A stretch of DNA of 64,000 nucleotides, taken from contig NZ_WNLP01000003.1 in assembly GCF_009727065.1 (NCBI RefSeq), positions 124,001-188,000 on the forward strand, in the 5' to 3' direction. The notes beneath the pieces are model-generated. The model was not told where the DNA came from. It was given only the letters and a program-made list of their open reading frames with translations, and made no database searches. This DNA comes from Bifidobacterium canis. Its GTDB lineage: Bacteria; Actinomycetota; Actinomycetes; Actinomycetales; Bifidobacteriaceae. Position numbers and translations under genes: made by a program. Positions 32,370 through 43,345 of the stretch are shown piece after piece (position 1 is the stretch's first letter; every line of letters starts with the position of its first letter).

Positions 32370-35288
32370 ATGATGCAACTCACGAAAAACGTATCGCGAG
32401 CCGTCGTTGCCGTGCTCGCGGCGGCATCCCTCGCCGCACTGCCGTGCATACCAGCGCGCGGTGAGGAATCGAGCCAAACAGCGAACGTCGGGAACGTGCT
32501 GCTGGGCAAACAGCCGACGACGAACAGCACCAATCTCATCGACACCGGAATGTCTACCGTGCCTCAGGTGACGATACTCAATCCGGCGGCTGCAACCGAC
32601 GGCACATATGCCGATCTCGGCGATGCAGCCTCCACCCGAGTCAACGCAGGAGACGAAACCGGCGGTGAAGACAACGGGTACGCGCAATGGAACGACGTGT
32701 ATCTGCAATACGATCTGGGGGAGAGCCGCAGCATCACCGCAGTGAACCTCTACCACAACGGGTACGAGAACGCCGTCTCCACATTCAAGCAAGTAAAAGT
32801 CGAAGTCTCGAATACCGCGGATTTCTCGCAGTCCACGGTGATCAGCGGACCCGCCGACTACGAGGAGACCACTGCGACGCATTTGGCGGCGCAGAAAATC
32901 GTGCCGACCGGAGGGCAGATCGACGCTCGCTACGTCAGAATCTGGCAGCGAGGGCACTATATTCGCAACACCAATTCATCGTGGGCTGGCTACAGCAATG
33001 GCGTGCAGTTCCGCGAAATAGAAGTGCTCGCCAAACTCAAGGATTCGGAAGCACCTCCCGCACAAGAAGAGCTGCACAATATCGCGCTGGGCAAGACTCC
33101 ATACGTGTATGGCTTGGCACCCACGAATATCGAGGCGATCAACGACGGGAAGATGGACAGCAACTATGCTGTGCACAACTCGCTCGGATTGCACTGGTTG
33201 CAGTTCGAATACAAGAACACGTATCGCATTCGCAAAATAGTCGTGAAACTGGAACCGGGCACCTACGATTCCATTCGCGTCAGCATAGCGTCAACGCCAA
33301 GTTCGCGTGGAACCGCGGTCTACGAGCACAGCAACGTCACCGTGGGAGACGAGCCGATCGTCGTGGAAACCGACATGCAAGGCTCCGACGTGCGCTTCAC
33401 CGTCAACAGGAACGCCAACAGTCCAACGAAATATTCGGAAGTGCAGATTTGGGCGACTGGCAGTTCCTACGATGAGTCGCGCGCGCAATATGTGTCGCCG
33501 GAATCGGAATACGACACGCTTGCGTGGAGCGACGAGTTCAACGGTGACTCCATCGACGAGAGCAAGTGGAACATCATCGATGGCATGGCGAACCACGGTG
33601 CGATCTACAACCGCGATGCAGTCGGCATCACCAAAGACGGCGACAACAGCTACCTTGCGATCAACACGAAGAACTACGGCTCGACCCAAGCGCTCAAGCA
33701 AGCCGTGGGCTACGACGATTACGGCACGCAACTCAACGAGAAGAAAGTGACGTGGTCATCCGGCCGCTTGGAATCGAAGAACAAATATTCGTTCCAGAAC
33801 GGGCGCATGGCGGTTCGCGCGAAAGTCAACGATTCGCAAGGCATCTGGCCGGCCATCTGGATGCTGTCGCAAGACGAAACGGGTCACGACGAAATCGACG
33901 TGCTCGAATACTTGGGGCAGGATCCATGGACGGCTTGGACCACCAACCATTTCGGTATTCTCGACAAGAACAAGCAGTCTGATGGCAAGGCGAACACCAA
34001 CTGGGAGGCGTGGAGCCAGGCATTCCACGTCTACGAAGTGGAGTGGAGCCCGGAACGCATCAACTGGTACATCGACGGGCGGTTCGTGTTCACCAGCACG
34101 CGCGGGCGTGACGATGGGCGCGACGGCATGCATAATCGCCCGATGTTCCCGATTCTCGAAACGCAGGTCGGTGACGGCTGGGTGGGAGACGTGGACTATT
34201 CACGCCAGAACACCAAGCAGAACAGCGACTTCCTCGTGGACTGGGTGCGCGTGTATCAGCGCGCAGACCAAGATCAGGTGCGTTTTGACGATCTCGAAGG
34301 ACTGAGTGATGCCAAGCAGTTCCCCGCAGGGGCGTATCGCATCGGCTCGTCGGCGGCGACCGACGGTTTGGAAACCGTGTCGAACGGCAGCGAGCAATGG
34401 CAGAACAAGAACAACTTCTTCTATGGAGGCCAGCCGAGGTATGAGACGAACCGCGTCATGACCAAGGAAGATGCGGGCGCGGATCAGTCGATCACATGGT
34501 ATGTGCCGGGCGCGAAAGACGCGCATCTGACGGCGTATTACCAGACGATCTACGATCGATACGACTGGTCGAACGCGGCGAACGAATGGCACGGTTACTC
34601 CATTCGCTCCGGACTCAACGACGGCGCGAACATCGACTTCCGTGTGGAAACATCAAAAGACGGGGCGACGTGGGAGCTGGCGACGGTTTCCGTGGTCGAC
34701 AACTACGTTGAAGACTACCCGGCATACGCTCGCACGACGTTCGACGCCTACTCATTGCCGGAAGGCACGAAATATGTGCGTGCGGTGTTCCCGAACCTCA
34801 ACGGGGTCACATATTCCACCGCTGCAGGCGAACGTCTACCAGTGCTGCATACCGATGTGCAACTCGCAAAAGCGACGTTCCTGCAGAGCAAGGAGCATGT
34901 GAACGACGTCGAACAGACGGATACGCCTGGCGAACCGACCACACCTGATGAGCCGACGACGCCAAGCAAACCGGCCGAACCGACTACGCCGACTGTGCCA
35001 AGCGGAAACACCGGTGGGAACGCCGGAACTTCCGGTTCGCAAACCGGTGTGCCAAGCGGCAAGCCGAGCCTGCCGGCATCTACCGTGAAACCATTCGCCA
35101 AAGCACCGGCTACAACGCTCGGCAAGCGCGAAGCAGCCGTAGGTGAACAGCGTCACGCCGTCGGCTTGGTGCAGACGGGTGCGCCGGTTATCTGGCCGGT
35201 TGCACTGTCGGCATTGCTCGTGACGATCGCGCTCGCCATAGTGCTTTGCGAGCACAGTCGTCGCGAAGCTAAGTCTTACAACGACTGA
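32370..35288 (+). CDS. Surface-anchored GH16 glycoside hydrolase with F5/8-type domains
   Basis: A 972-residue extracellular enzyme. Residues 1 to about 30 are a signal peptide. Two discoidin-like beta-sandwich regions follow (about 45-225, with YARYVRIWQRG-like features, and 228-365), then the GH16 catalytic domain (about 380-630) with WPAIWMLSQDETGHDEIDVL in part; E508, D510 and E513 form the ExDxxE catalytic motif. A further carbohydrate-binding-like domain spans about 640-845, then a Pro/Thr-rich wall-spanning linker. The C-terminus has LVQTG (933-937), a hydrophobic helix and basic residues, resembling a sortase signal but not canonical LPXTG. It is the last gene of the operon; GH16 attacks beta-linked glucans or galactans, and the exact polymer is unknown. 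Confidence 0.88.
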   Translation: MMQLTKNVSRAVVAVLAAASLAALPCIPARGEESSQTANVGNVLLGKQPTTNSTNLIDTGMSTVPQVTILNPAAATDGTYADLGDAASTRVNAGDETGGEDNGYAQWNDVYLQYDLGESRSITAVNLYHNGYENAVSTFKQVKVEVSNTADFSQSTVISGPADYEETTATHLAAQKIVPTGGQIDARYVRIWQRGHYIRNTNSSWAGYSNGVQFREIEVLAKLKDSEAPPAQEELHNIALGKTPYVYGLAPTNIEAINDGKMDSNYAVHNSLGLHWLQFEYKNTYRIRKIVVKLEPGTYDSIRVSIASTPSSRGTAVYEHSNVTVGDEPIVVETDMQGSDVRFTVNRNANSPTKYSEVQIWATGSSYDESRAQYVSPESEYDTLAWSDEFNGDSIDESKWNIIDGMANHGAIYNRDAVGITKDGDNSYLAINTKNYGSTQALKQAVGYDDYGTQLNEKKVTWSSGRLESKNKYSFQNGRMAVRAKVNDSQGIWPAIWMLSQDETGHDEIDVLEYLGQDPWTAWTTNHFGILDKNKQSDGKANTNWEAWSQAFHVYEVEWSPERINWYIDGRFVFTSTRGRDDGRDGMHNRPMFPILETQVGDGWVGDVDYSRQNTKQNSDFLVDWVRVYQRADQDQVRFDDLEGLSDAKQFPAGAYRIGSSAATDGLETVSNGSEQWQNKNNFFYGGQPRYETNRVMTKEDAGADQSITWYVPGAKDAHLTAYYQTIYDRYDWSNAANEWHGYSIRSGLNDGANIDFRVETSKDGATWELATVSVVDNYVEDYPAYARTTFDAYSLPEGTKYVRAVFPNLNGVTYSTAAGERLPVLHTDVQLAKATFLQSKEHVNDVEQTDTPGEPTTPDEPTTPSKPAEPTTPTVPSGNTGGNAGTSGSQTGVPSGKPSLPASTVKPFAKAPATTLGKREAAVGEQRHAVGLVQTGAPVIWPVALSALLVTIALAIVLCEHSRREAKSYND

Positions 35289-35311
35289 CCGATAATTCAA
35301 CGATAATCACT

Positions 35312-35353
35312 GAGAGGGTGAGGTTGGCTCTGCCGCCTCACCCTCTCGGTTTA
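35312..35353 (+). terminator. Terminator of the glycan operon
   Basis: A perfect 12-bp stem (35312-35323 with 35336-35347) followed by GGTTTATT lies 24 bases after the GH16 gene and ends the operon. Confidence 0.85.
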
Positions 35354-35477
35354 TTAGTCAAACCGCGCGCATCAGCCCACGAGCTGGACGAGGTTTTGTG
35401 AAGCAAATGTAGAGATGCGATAATTTGTAACTAGTGATGCCAGAGTCTAGGAGGCGTCCGGAGTTCAAGGAGAGAAC

Positions 35478-36056
35478 ATGAGTGGTGGAATCGTTGCGAT
35501 CATTGTCATCGCAATCATAGTGGTGCTGGTGATCTGGGTGATCAGCATGTACAACGGCCTGGTCACCATGCGCAATCGCGTCAGCAATGGTTGGGCTCAG
35601 GTAGACGTGCTGCTCAAGCAGCGCGCCGATCTCATTCCGAATCTCGTGGAAACGGTGAAGGGCTACGCCGGGCACGAGTCGAACGTGTTCACGCGGGTGA
35701 CGCAGGCGCGCGCCGGAGTGATCGCGGCGGCGAACAATCCGAACACGACGCTCGAGCAGCGCGCGGCAGCCGAGCAGCAGTTGAGCAATGCCATGGTCAA
35801 TCTGCGCGCCACTGCCGAGGCATACCCAGATCTCAAGGCGAATCAGAACTTCATGGATCTGCAGCAGAAGCTGGCTGGTTTGGAAGACAAGATTGCGTAC
35901 GGCCGCCAGTTCTACAACGATGTTGTGCTCAAATACAACAACAAGATCATGCAGGTGCCGACGAACATCATCGCCAACATGTTCCACTTCATGCCGGCCC
36001 AATACTTCAACGTCGACGAGCAGACGCGTCAGAACGTGCCGCAAGTCAAGTTCTAG
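35478..36056 (+). CDS. lemA: LemA family protein
   Basis: A 192-residue membrane-anchored protein. One N-terminal helix (IVAIIVIAIIVVLVIWVISM) is followed by the conserved LemA coiled domain: YNGLVTMRNRVSNGWAQVDV and KQRADLIPNLVETVKGYAGH, later AYPDLKANQNFMDLQQKLAG and DKIAYGRQFYNDVVLKYNNK. The function of LemA is not settled; the helical domain is outside or inside depending on helix orientation. The start follows AAGGAGAGAAC. It is directly upstream of a DUF2207 membrane protein; the LemA-DUF2207 pair recurs in many Gram-positive genomes, suggesting a shared membrane role. Confidence 0.93.
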   Translation: MSGGIVAIIVIAIIVVLVIWVISMYNGLVTMRNRVSNGWAQVDVLLKQRADLIPNLVETVKGYAGHESNVFTRVTQARAGVIAAANNPNTTLEQRAAAEQQLSNAMVNLRATAEAYPDLKANQNFMDLQQKLAGLEDKIAYGRQFYNDVVLKYNNKIMQVPTNIIANMFHFMPAQYFNVDEQTRQNVPQVKF

Positions 36057-36119
36057 CGTCAGTGTCCGGCGTGCTCGTGCAGCTCATTGTGCTGCGCGAA
36101 CACGCCGAATATTGTGTGT

Positions 36120-36135
36120 GCTCGCATATGCGAGC
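36120..36135. promoter_or_regulatory. 16-bp perfect palindrome before the DUF2207 gene
   Basis: GCTCGCATATGCGAGC (36120-36135) is a perfect palindrome 32 bases upstream of the DUF2207 start. It could be an operator or a short leader hairpin. An imperfect hairpin pairing GGCGTG/CACGCC and GCAGC/GCTGC lies just before it (about 36068-36106). Confidence 0.4.
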
Positions 36136-36167
36136 GGTAAGCGTGTGCAATAGAACTGGGAAAACCG

Positions 36168-38363
36168 ATGAAAAGACTGGGTAAATCAGCGTTCACGTCG
36201 ATCACGGTCAGTGTGATACTCGTCGCCATCGTCGCGATGTTCGGCGTGCTGGAAGCGAATGGTAACGACTCTGATCTCACCTACAATTCGCTTGATTACG
36301 ACGTGACCGTCGAGCAGAACGGCGATCTGCGCATTCGCGAGACCATCGATATGAAGTTGGATTCGCGCACTGATGACGATGACAACACCGTGCCGTGGAA
36401 GCAGTTGTTTCAGCAGTACACGCTGAATCCGTCGAAGTTGACGAATATCACGAACATCAGCGTGACGAATCTGAGTTCCGGCAAGAAGTATTCGCAGATA
36501 GATCCGCAATCTCCGAGTGACGTGCCGCTGAGCACGTGGAACAGTAAATATGCGAATCATTGGTATATCGCCGACGTCACCGACGACGAAGATGATCCTC
36601 AGCCGTTCGACACGAAAACGGATGGGGTGGCGAGCAGCGCGGACGACGATGATGCGAAGACTGTGGAGATCGGCTGGAACATTCCCGCCACCGAGTCGCG
36701 GTCGAGCCTGCGGTTCCAGATCGACATGACCTGGGAAGGCGTGACGACCGAATACAACGACGTCGCAAAATTCCAGTGGGAGCCGTTCGGGGAATCGAAC
36801 CCGACGCCGATCAAGGTGATGAACACCACCGTGACGCTGCCGGAAGGCGCGAACAGCAAGAGCATGTGGGCGTGGCTGCACTATGCCGGCAACTCCACTA
36901 CGAGTCACTCGGGGAACAAGCTCCAATTCACCGCCTACAACGTGGATGCAGGGCGATACCTCGACATGGTGGTCATGGTGAACGCCAACCTCATGAAGGG
37001 TGTGAAACGGCACAACAACTCCGATACTCGTCAGTGGACGATCGACGACGAAACACGGCAGGAACAGCAATGGCGTGAGCGACAGCACAAGCAGGCCGTT
37101 CAGCGACTGGTTGTGTGGATTTCGTTCGCAGTTGCTGGCTTGGCGCTCGCGATCTTCGGCATCTATTCCGCAATCAAGAGCGTGAAGGCGAGCCGATACA
37201 CCGGCGACATCACATATTGGCGCGACCCGCCGCAAATGAGCCCAGCTGCTGCGGCACGACTCTACGACGTCGTGGCACCAGGCAAAAAGAGTGGCACGTT
37301 GAGCAACAGGGAGATGGCAGCCACAGCCATGTCGCTGGTGAGCAAGGGCGCGATCGCCATCTACCCGGGCAATGCAGACACCTATCGTGGCATCGACATG
37401 AGTCGCGCGAATTCCGCTTCACTCGCACAGATGATTTCGATGCAGGCGGAACACAACAGAAAGTTCAGCAAAACAAGCACTGTGGTGATCATGCCGCGTG
37501 CGCTTGCAGATGTGCACACCGAACTCAATCTGAGCCAGTCGGAGGAGCGCCTGCTCGACATCTTCAAAGAGGCATACAAACGGTTGAACACGCCGGTGTT
37601 CGACTTCGACCAGATGAATCGCGCTTTCAAGAAGTGGGAGAAGGGCTACAAGGCTGTCGAACGCTTCGACTCTGCCTGCGAGCAGGAGCTCACGCAGCTG
37701 AACGCCACGAAGAGCGTGGGCGGTGCGGCGACAACATGCGGCACGCTTTCGATCATTCTGGCATTGTTGGGCGCGTTCGTGTTCGTCAGCGTCGACAATA
37801 ACATCGCGCTCGCACTGTGCATCAGTTTGCCGACTGCGATCGCGGGCGTGTTCGCGGCTTCATACAGCGTTCACACCGGTTTGACCGATACCGGCCAGCC
37901 ATATGCCGGTCAGGTGCTCGGTTTGGCGCACTATCTGGAAGACTTCAGTGAGTTCTCCGACCGTGGTGTGCTTGACTTGACGCTGTGGGACAGGTACTTG
38001 GTCTACGCCACCGCGTTCGGCATTTCGAAGAAGGCTTTGCAGCAGCTGGCTGAGGCATACCCTGAAGTGAACGACCCCGGTTGGCTCGACAGCAACGCGA
38101 GCACGATGGGCTTGGTGTATTGGTCCACCAGACCATCGACGATCGCGGGCGCTGGCTTCGGCAATCTTGCATCCGGCAACGGTGGCTTCTCGGCTGGGTT
38201 CGGCGACCTCGGCACGCAGATCAGCTCCGGCTTCTCGTCGATTCAGTCCACGATCAGTGCCGCCGCACCATCCTCGTCGGGCGGCTCCGGTGGCTCGTTC
38301 AGTGGCGGTGGTTTCGGCGGTTCCGGAGGCGGTTCCGGCGGAGGCTCCTTCGGCGGCCGCTAA
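36168..38363 (+). CDS. DUF2207 domain membrane protein
   Basis: A 731-residue membrane protein of unknown function. An N-terminal membrane helix (residues about 10-28) is followed by an extracellular DUF2207 beta domain (SLDYDVTVEQNGDLRIRETI onwards, to about 290), a second helix (VVWISFAVAGLALAIFGIY, about 309-327), a cytoplasmic part with WRDPPQMSPAAAARLYDVVA, and two more helices (about 518-560). The C-terminus is a flexible Gly/Ser tail (GGSGGSFSGGGFGGSGGG). Ending in such a tail after VYWSTRPS is typical of the family. It is paired with lemA 111 bases upstream. No enzymatic motif is seen. Confidence 0.85.
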   Translation: MKRLGKSAFTSITVSVILVAIVAMFGVLEANGNDSDLTYNSLDYDVTVEQNGDLRIRETIDMKLDSRTDDDDNTVPWKQLFQQYTLNPSKLTNITNISVTNLSSGKKYSQIDPQSPSDVPLSTWNSKYANHWYIADVTDDEDDPQPFDTKTDGVASSADDDDAKTVEIGWNIPATESRSSLRFQIDMTWEGVTTEYNDVAKFQWEPFGESNPTPIKVMNTTVTLPEGANSKSMWAWLHYAGNSTTSHSGNKLQFTAYNVDAGRYLDMVVMVNANLMKGVKRHNNSDTRQWTIDDETRQEQQWRERQHKQAVQRLVVWISFAVAGLALAIFGIYSAIKSVKASRYTGDITYWRDPPQMSPAAAARLYDVVAPGKKSGTLSNREMAATAMSLVSKGAIAIYPGNADTYRGIDMSRANSASLAQMISMQAEHNRKFSKTSTVVIMPRALADVHTELNLSQSEERLLDIFKEAYKRLNTPVFDFDQMNRAFKKWEKGYKAVERFDSACEQELTQLNATKSVGGAATTCGTLSIILALLGAFVFVSVDNNIALALCISLPTAIAGVFAASYSVHTGLTDTGQPYAGQVLGLAHYLEDFSEFSDRGVLDLTLWDRYLVYATAFGISKKALQQLAEAYPEVNDPGWLDSNASTMGLVYWSTRPSTIAGAGFGNLASGNGGFSAGFGDLGTQISSGFSSIQSTISAAAPSSSGGSGGSFSGGGFGGSGGGSGGGSFGGR

Positions 38364-38492
38364 TATCTGGTCGTTGCAATCCTCAGCTGTTTGCAATCCC
38401 CAGCAAAACTAGTGCTGCCGCTGTTGGCAGATTCTCTCCGAGTTCTGTTGGCAGCGGCACATGCGACTGCGCAAACGGCAAATTCATATGCC

Positions 38493-38567
38493 AAAACGTC
38501 AAATCCATATGTCAAAACAGCAAGAATACTGTATTTTCGCTGTTCTGACATATGGATTTGACGTTTT
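38493..38567. repeat. Hairpin 1: 29-bp inverted repeat
   Basis: Arms 38493-38521 and 38539-38567 match at 28 of 29 positions with a 17-base loop. Both arms contain CATATG and the GTCAAA/TTTGAC core. It is far longer than a normal terminator and has a weak T-run on the plus strand. Confidence 0.9.
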
Positions 38568-38594
38568 TACAGTATTTCATCCCATAAAACATGC

Positions 38595-38668
38595 TAAAAC
38601 AGCAAAACAAAGTGTAGAAACAGCAAATATGATACTTTTGCTGTTTTGCAGATTATTTTGCTGTTTTA
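38595..38668. repeat. Hairpin 2: nested inverted repeats
   Basis: Outer arms TAAAACAGCAAAA (38595-38607) and TTTTGCTGTTTTA (38656-38668) match 13 of 13. Inner arms AAACAGCAAA (38618-38627) and TTTGCTGTTT (38637-38646) match 10 of 10 with a nine-base loop. The same core is used four times in 74 bases. Confidence 0.9.
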
Positions 38669-38693
38669 CTGCTTTTGGCATGAATATGTAAGT

Positions 38694-38749
38694 CAAAACA
38701 GCAAAACCAGTTGGTAAAACGGCAAATGATCGGTTGTTTTGCTGTTTTG
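38694..38749. repeat. Hairpin 3: 14-bp inverted repeat
   Basis: CAAAACAGCAAAAC (38694-38707) and GTTTTGCTGTTTTG (38736-38749) are perfectly complementary, enclosing 28 bases that contain a further AAAACGGCAAAT unit. Confidence 0.9.
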
Positions 38750-38861
38750 TCGATTGGATTTGACGTTCTAATATTTAGATTTGACGTTTTGACAGGTGGT
38801 TTGTCGCTGTGCTCTATAGATTTGATGTCCTGACAGATGGATTTGCCGTTGCCGGCAGGTG
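38736..38861 (+). repeat. Six head-to-tail degenerate 20-22-bp repeats
   Basis: Units begin at 38736, 38757, 38778, 38799, 38819 and 38840 with lengths 21, 21, 21, 20, 21 and 22. The best-conserved are those at 38757, 38778, 38819 and 38840, each starting GATTTG. The period is regular while the sequence has drifted, unlike a CRISPR array. Confidence 0.75.
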
Positions 38862-38890
38862 CTGTAGAGTATCTGTCGGCAACGGCAAAT
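38841..38890. repeat. Hairpin 4: 18-bp inverted repeat
   Basis: Arms 38841-38858 and 38873-38890 match at 17 of 18 positions (the exception is a G-T pair), with a 14-base loop. On the minus strand this is the first structure after nrdF apart from the A/T-rich stretch, so it may serve as the nrd operon terminator. Confidence 0.8.
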
Positions 38891-38945
38891 TAGTGAATAA
38901 TAATTCAATTATTTAATATATTATTATTAATAAATATTCTATAGA

Positions 38946-42181
<3,236 letters not shown>

Positions 42182-42222
42182 GATGCTTTTCTGTGGTGGT
42201 TGTGCGGTTTGTGCGGTTTGCG

Positions 42223-42255
42223 CTGATTTGCTGTTTTGGCAAAGCAGCAAATCAG
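42223..42255. repeat. Copy of the 21-bp repeat motif as a hairpin between nrdI and nrdE
   Basis: CTGATTTGCTG (42223-42233) and CAGCAAATCAG (42245-42255) form a perfect 11-bp stem. The top strand GATTTGCTGTTTTGGCA (42225-42241) matches the unit found repeatedly at 38.4-38.9 kb. Just upstream on the plus strand is a tandem TGTGCGGTT pair. It lies in the 84-base nrdI-nrdE gap. Confidence 0.75.
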
Positions 42256-42265
42256 AGGATTTCTT

Positions 42266-42688
42266 TTAGCTGGGGTGTTCGGCGAAGAACTTCGCGACGC
42301 CGTTGCGCACGGCAGTCACGTCTTCGCGCGTGCCCATCAGTTCGAAGCGATACATAAGCGGCACGCGGCATTTGCGCGCTACGATCGGCCCTGCAGCTGC
42401 GTATGCTTCGCCGAAATTCGTGTTGCCGGACGCGATCACCCCGCGAATCCACTGGCGATTGCCGGCGTCGTTGAGAAAACGCTTCACTTGCACAGGCACG
42501 GCTTTGCGCGCGTCGCCGCCGCCGTATGTGGGCACGATCAGAATAAACGGCTCGTGCACGGTCAGCGGATCGTCGGCGGGCAGCAGCGGGATGCGCCGCA
42601 CGTTCACGCCGAGTGCCGGAAAATCACAGCTGTCGACGAACCGCTCGGTGTTGCGCGAGGCCGACGAAAAATAGACGATCGCGCTCAT
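42266..42688 (-). CDS. nrdI: Flavodoxin-like NrdI
   Basis: NrdI is a small flavoprotein that supplies oxidant for building the manganese-tyrosyl cofactor of NrdF. The start at 42688 (MSAIVYFSSASRNTERFVDS) gives 140 residues. The FMN phosphate loop FSSASRNTERF is at the N-terminus, and VPTYGGGDARKAVPVQVKRF and IASGNTNFGEAYAAAGPIVA match family segments. The start codon overlaps the nrdH stop (ATGA), so translation is coupled. Confidence 0.95.
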   Translation of the reverse strand: MSAIVYFSSASRNTERFVDSCDFPALGVNVRRIPLLPADDPLTVHEPFILIVPTYGGGDARKAVPVQVKRFLNDAGNRQWIRGVIASGNTNFGEAYAAAGPIVARKCRVPLMYRFELMGTREDVTAVRNGVAKFFAEHPS

Positions 42689-42939
42689 CGCAGTCCCGCG
42701 CCCGCTTGTGCCGGTTCTGCTGCGAGCTGGCGAATCTTGTCTGGGCGGTAGCCCGACCACCAGTCTTCGCCCGCGACCACAACGGGAGCCTGCTTGAAGC
42801 CGGCTTCCTGCAGCTGTGCCAATGCGTGAGCGTCCTGCGTGATGTCGATGACGCCGTACTCCAATCCCATTCGATCGAATGCGCGCTTGGTCGCTGCGCA
42901 TTGCGGGCAGTTTGGCTTGGAATATACTGTGATCTGCAT
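42685..42939 (-). CDS. nrdH: NrdH glutaredoxin-like protein
   Basis: NrdH is the electron donor for the class Ib reductase, itself reduced by thioredoxin reductase. The start at 42939 (MQITVYSKPNCPQCAATKRA) follows CGAGGAGCC and gives 84 residues. Redox cysteines are C11 and C14 in CPQC, and WWSGYRPDKIRQL is the conserved C-terminal segment. It is the first gene of the operon, under the two NrdR boxes. Confidence 0.96.
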   Translation of the reverse strand: MQITVYSKPNCPQCAATKRAFDRMGLEYGVIDITQDAHALAQLQEAGFKQAPVVVAGEDWWSGYRPDKIRQLAAEPAQAGAGLR

Positions 42940-42983
42940 GGCTCCTCGGTTCACTTCATGGTTGTGATTATTGAAAGCACATA

Positions 42984-43031
42984 TAACCATATCTTGTGCC
43001 TGCTAGTTGCATAGAGCACAATATCTAGTGA
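42984..43031 (-). promoter_or_regulatory. Pair of NrdR boxes upstream of nrdHIEF
   Basis: TAACCATATCTTGTGC (42984-42999) and GCACAATATCTAGTGA (43016-43031) resemble the NrdR consensus (ACACWATATATWGTGT); the second matches at 13 of 16 positions. Their starts are 32 bases apart, three helical turns, as typical for this repressor. They lie 45-92 bases before nrdH. NrdR is encoded elsewhere. The following 43032-43345 holds the divergent promoter of the aldo/keto reductase gene and no other gene I can support. Confidence 0.8.
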
Positions 43032-43345
43032 TTTGTTGATGTGATGAAAACCACATTGCGCGCGTGACGCCAAGACACGCGGTGCAATTATTGGCGAACA
43101 CTTCGCAACCGCTTTTGCCGACGGTCAATGTGCCCGCAAACCGCGTGTGATGTTTCTCACACGACGCACCGAGCCGTTCGCTATTTGACGCACTCCCTTT
43201 CTACCGCGCAACTGATGTGTTGGTCGCGAAGAAGCAGGCAGAGGCAAACCCGTATGATGGAGGAGGAATGTGCTGCGCTGACGCTGCGGCACGGCGAGGC
43301 ACGAAGCAGAACGCGCGTACGCAGAGGCTCACATAAGGAGAACAT

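Larger units (their letters stand above)
38374..38890. repeat. Gene-free block of degenerate ~21-bp repeats in both orientations, folding into consecutive hairpins
   Basis: The 582-base gap between the convergent DUF2207 and nrdF genes is dominated by variants of one ~21-bp unit, roughly GATTTGACGTTTTGACATATG. Units run on the minus strand in about 38460-38521 and 38595-38630, and on the plus strand in 38539-38567 and 38636-38861. Four large stem-loops result (listed separately). A direct repeat TTGCAATCC(T/C)CAGC occurs at 38374 and 38391. The rest (38891-38945) is nearly pure A/T. A short open frame over 38461-38691 exists only because the repeats read through; I do not call it a gene. Confidence 0.85.

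Noticed and set aside
38461..38691. Short open frame with RQIHM repeats in the hairpin block
   Set aside because: Its repeats come from the DNA-level 21-bp units; there is no ribosome site and the opposite strand gives an equally similar frame.
38374..38890. CRISPR array
   Set aside because: Units are degenerate, in both orientations, without constant-length unique spacers, and no cas gene is nearby.
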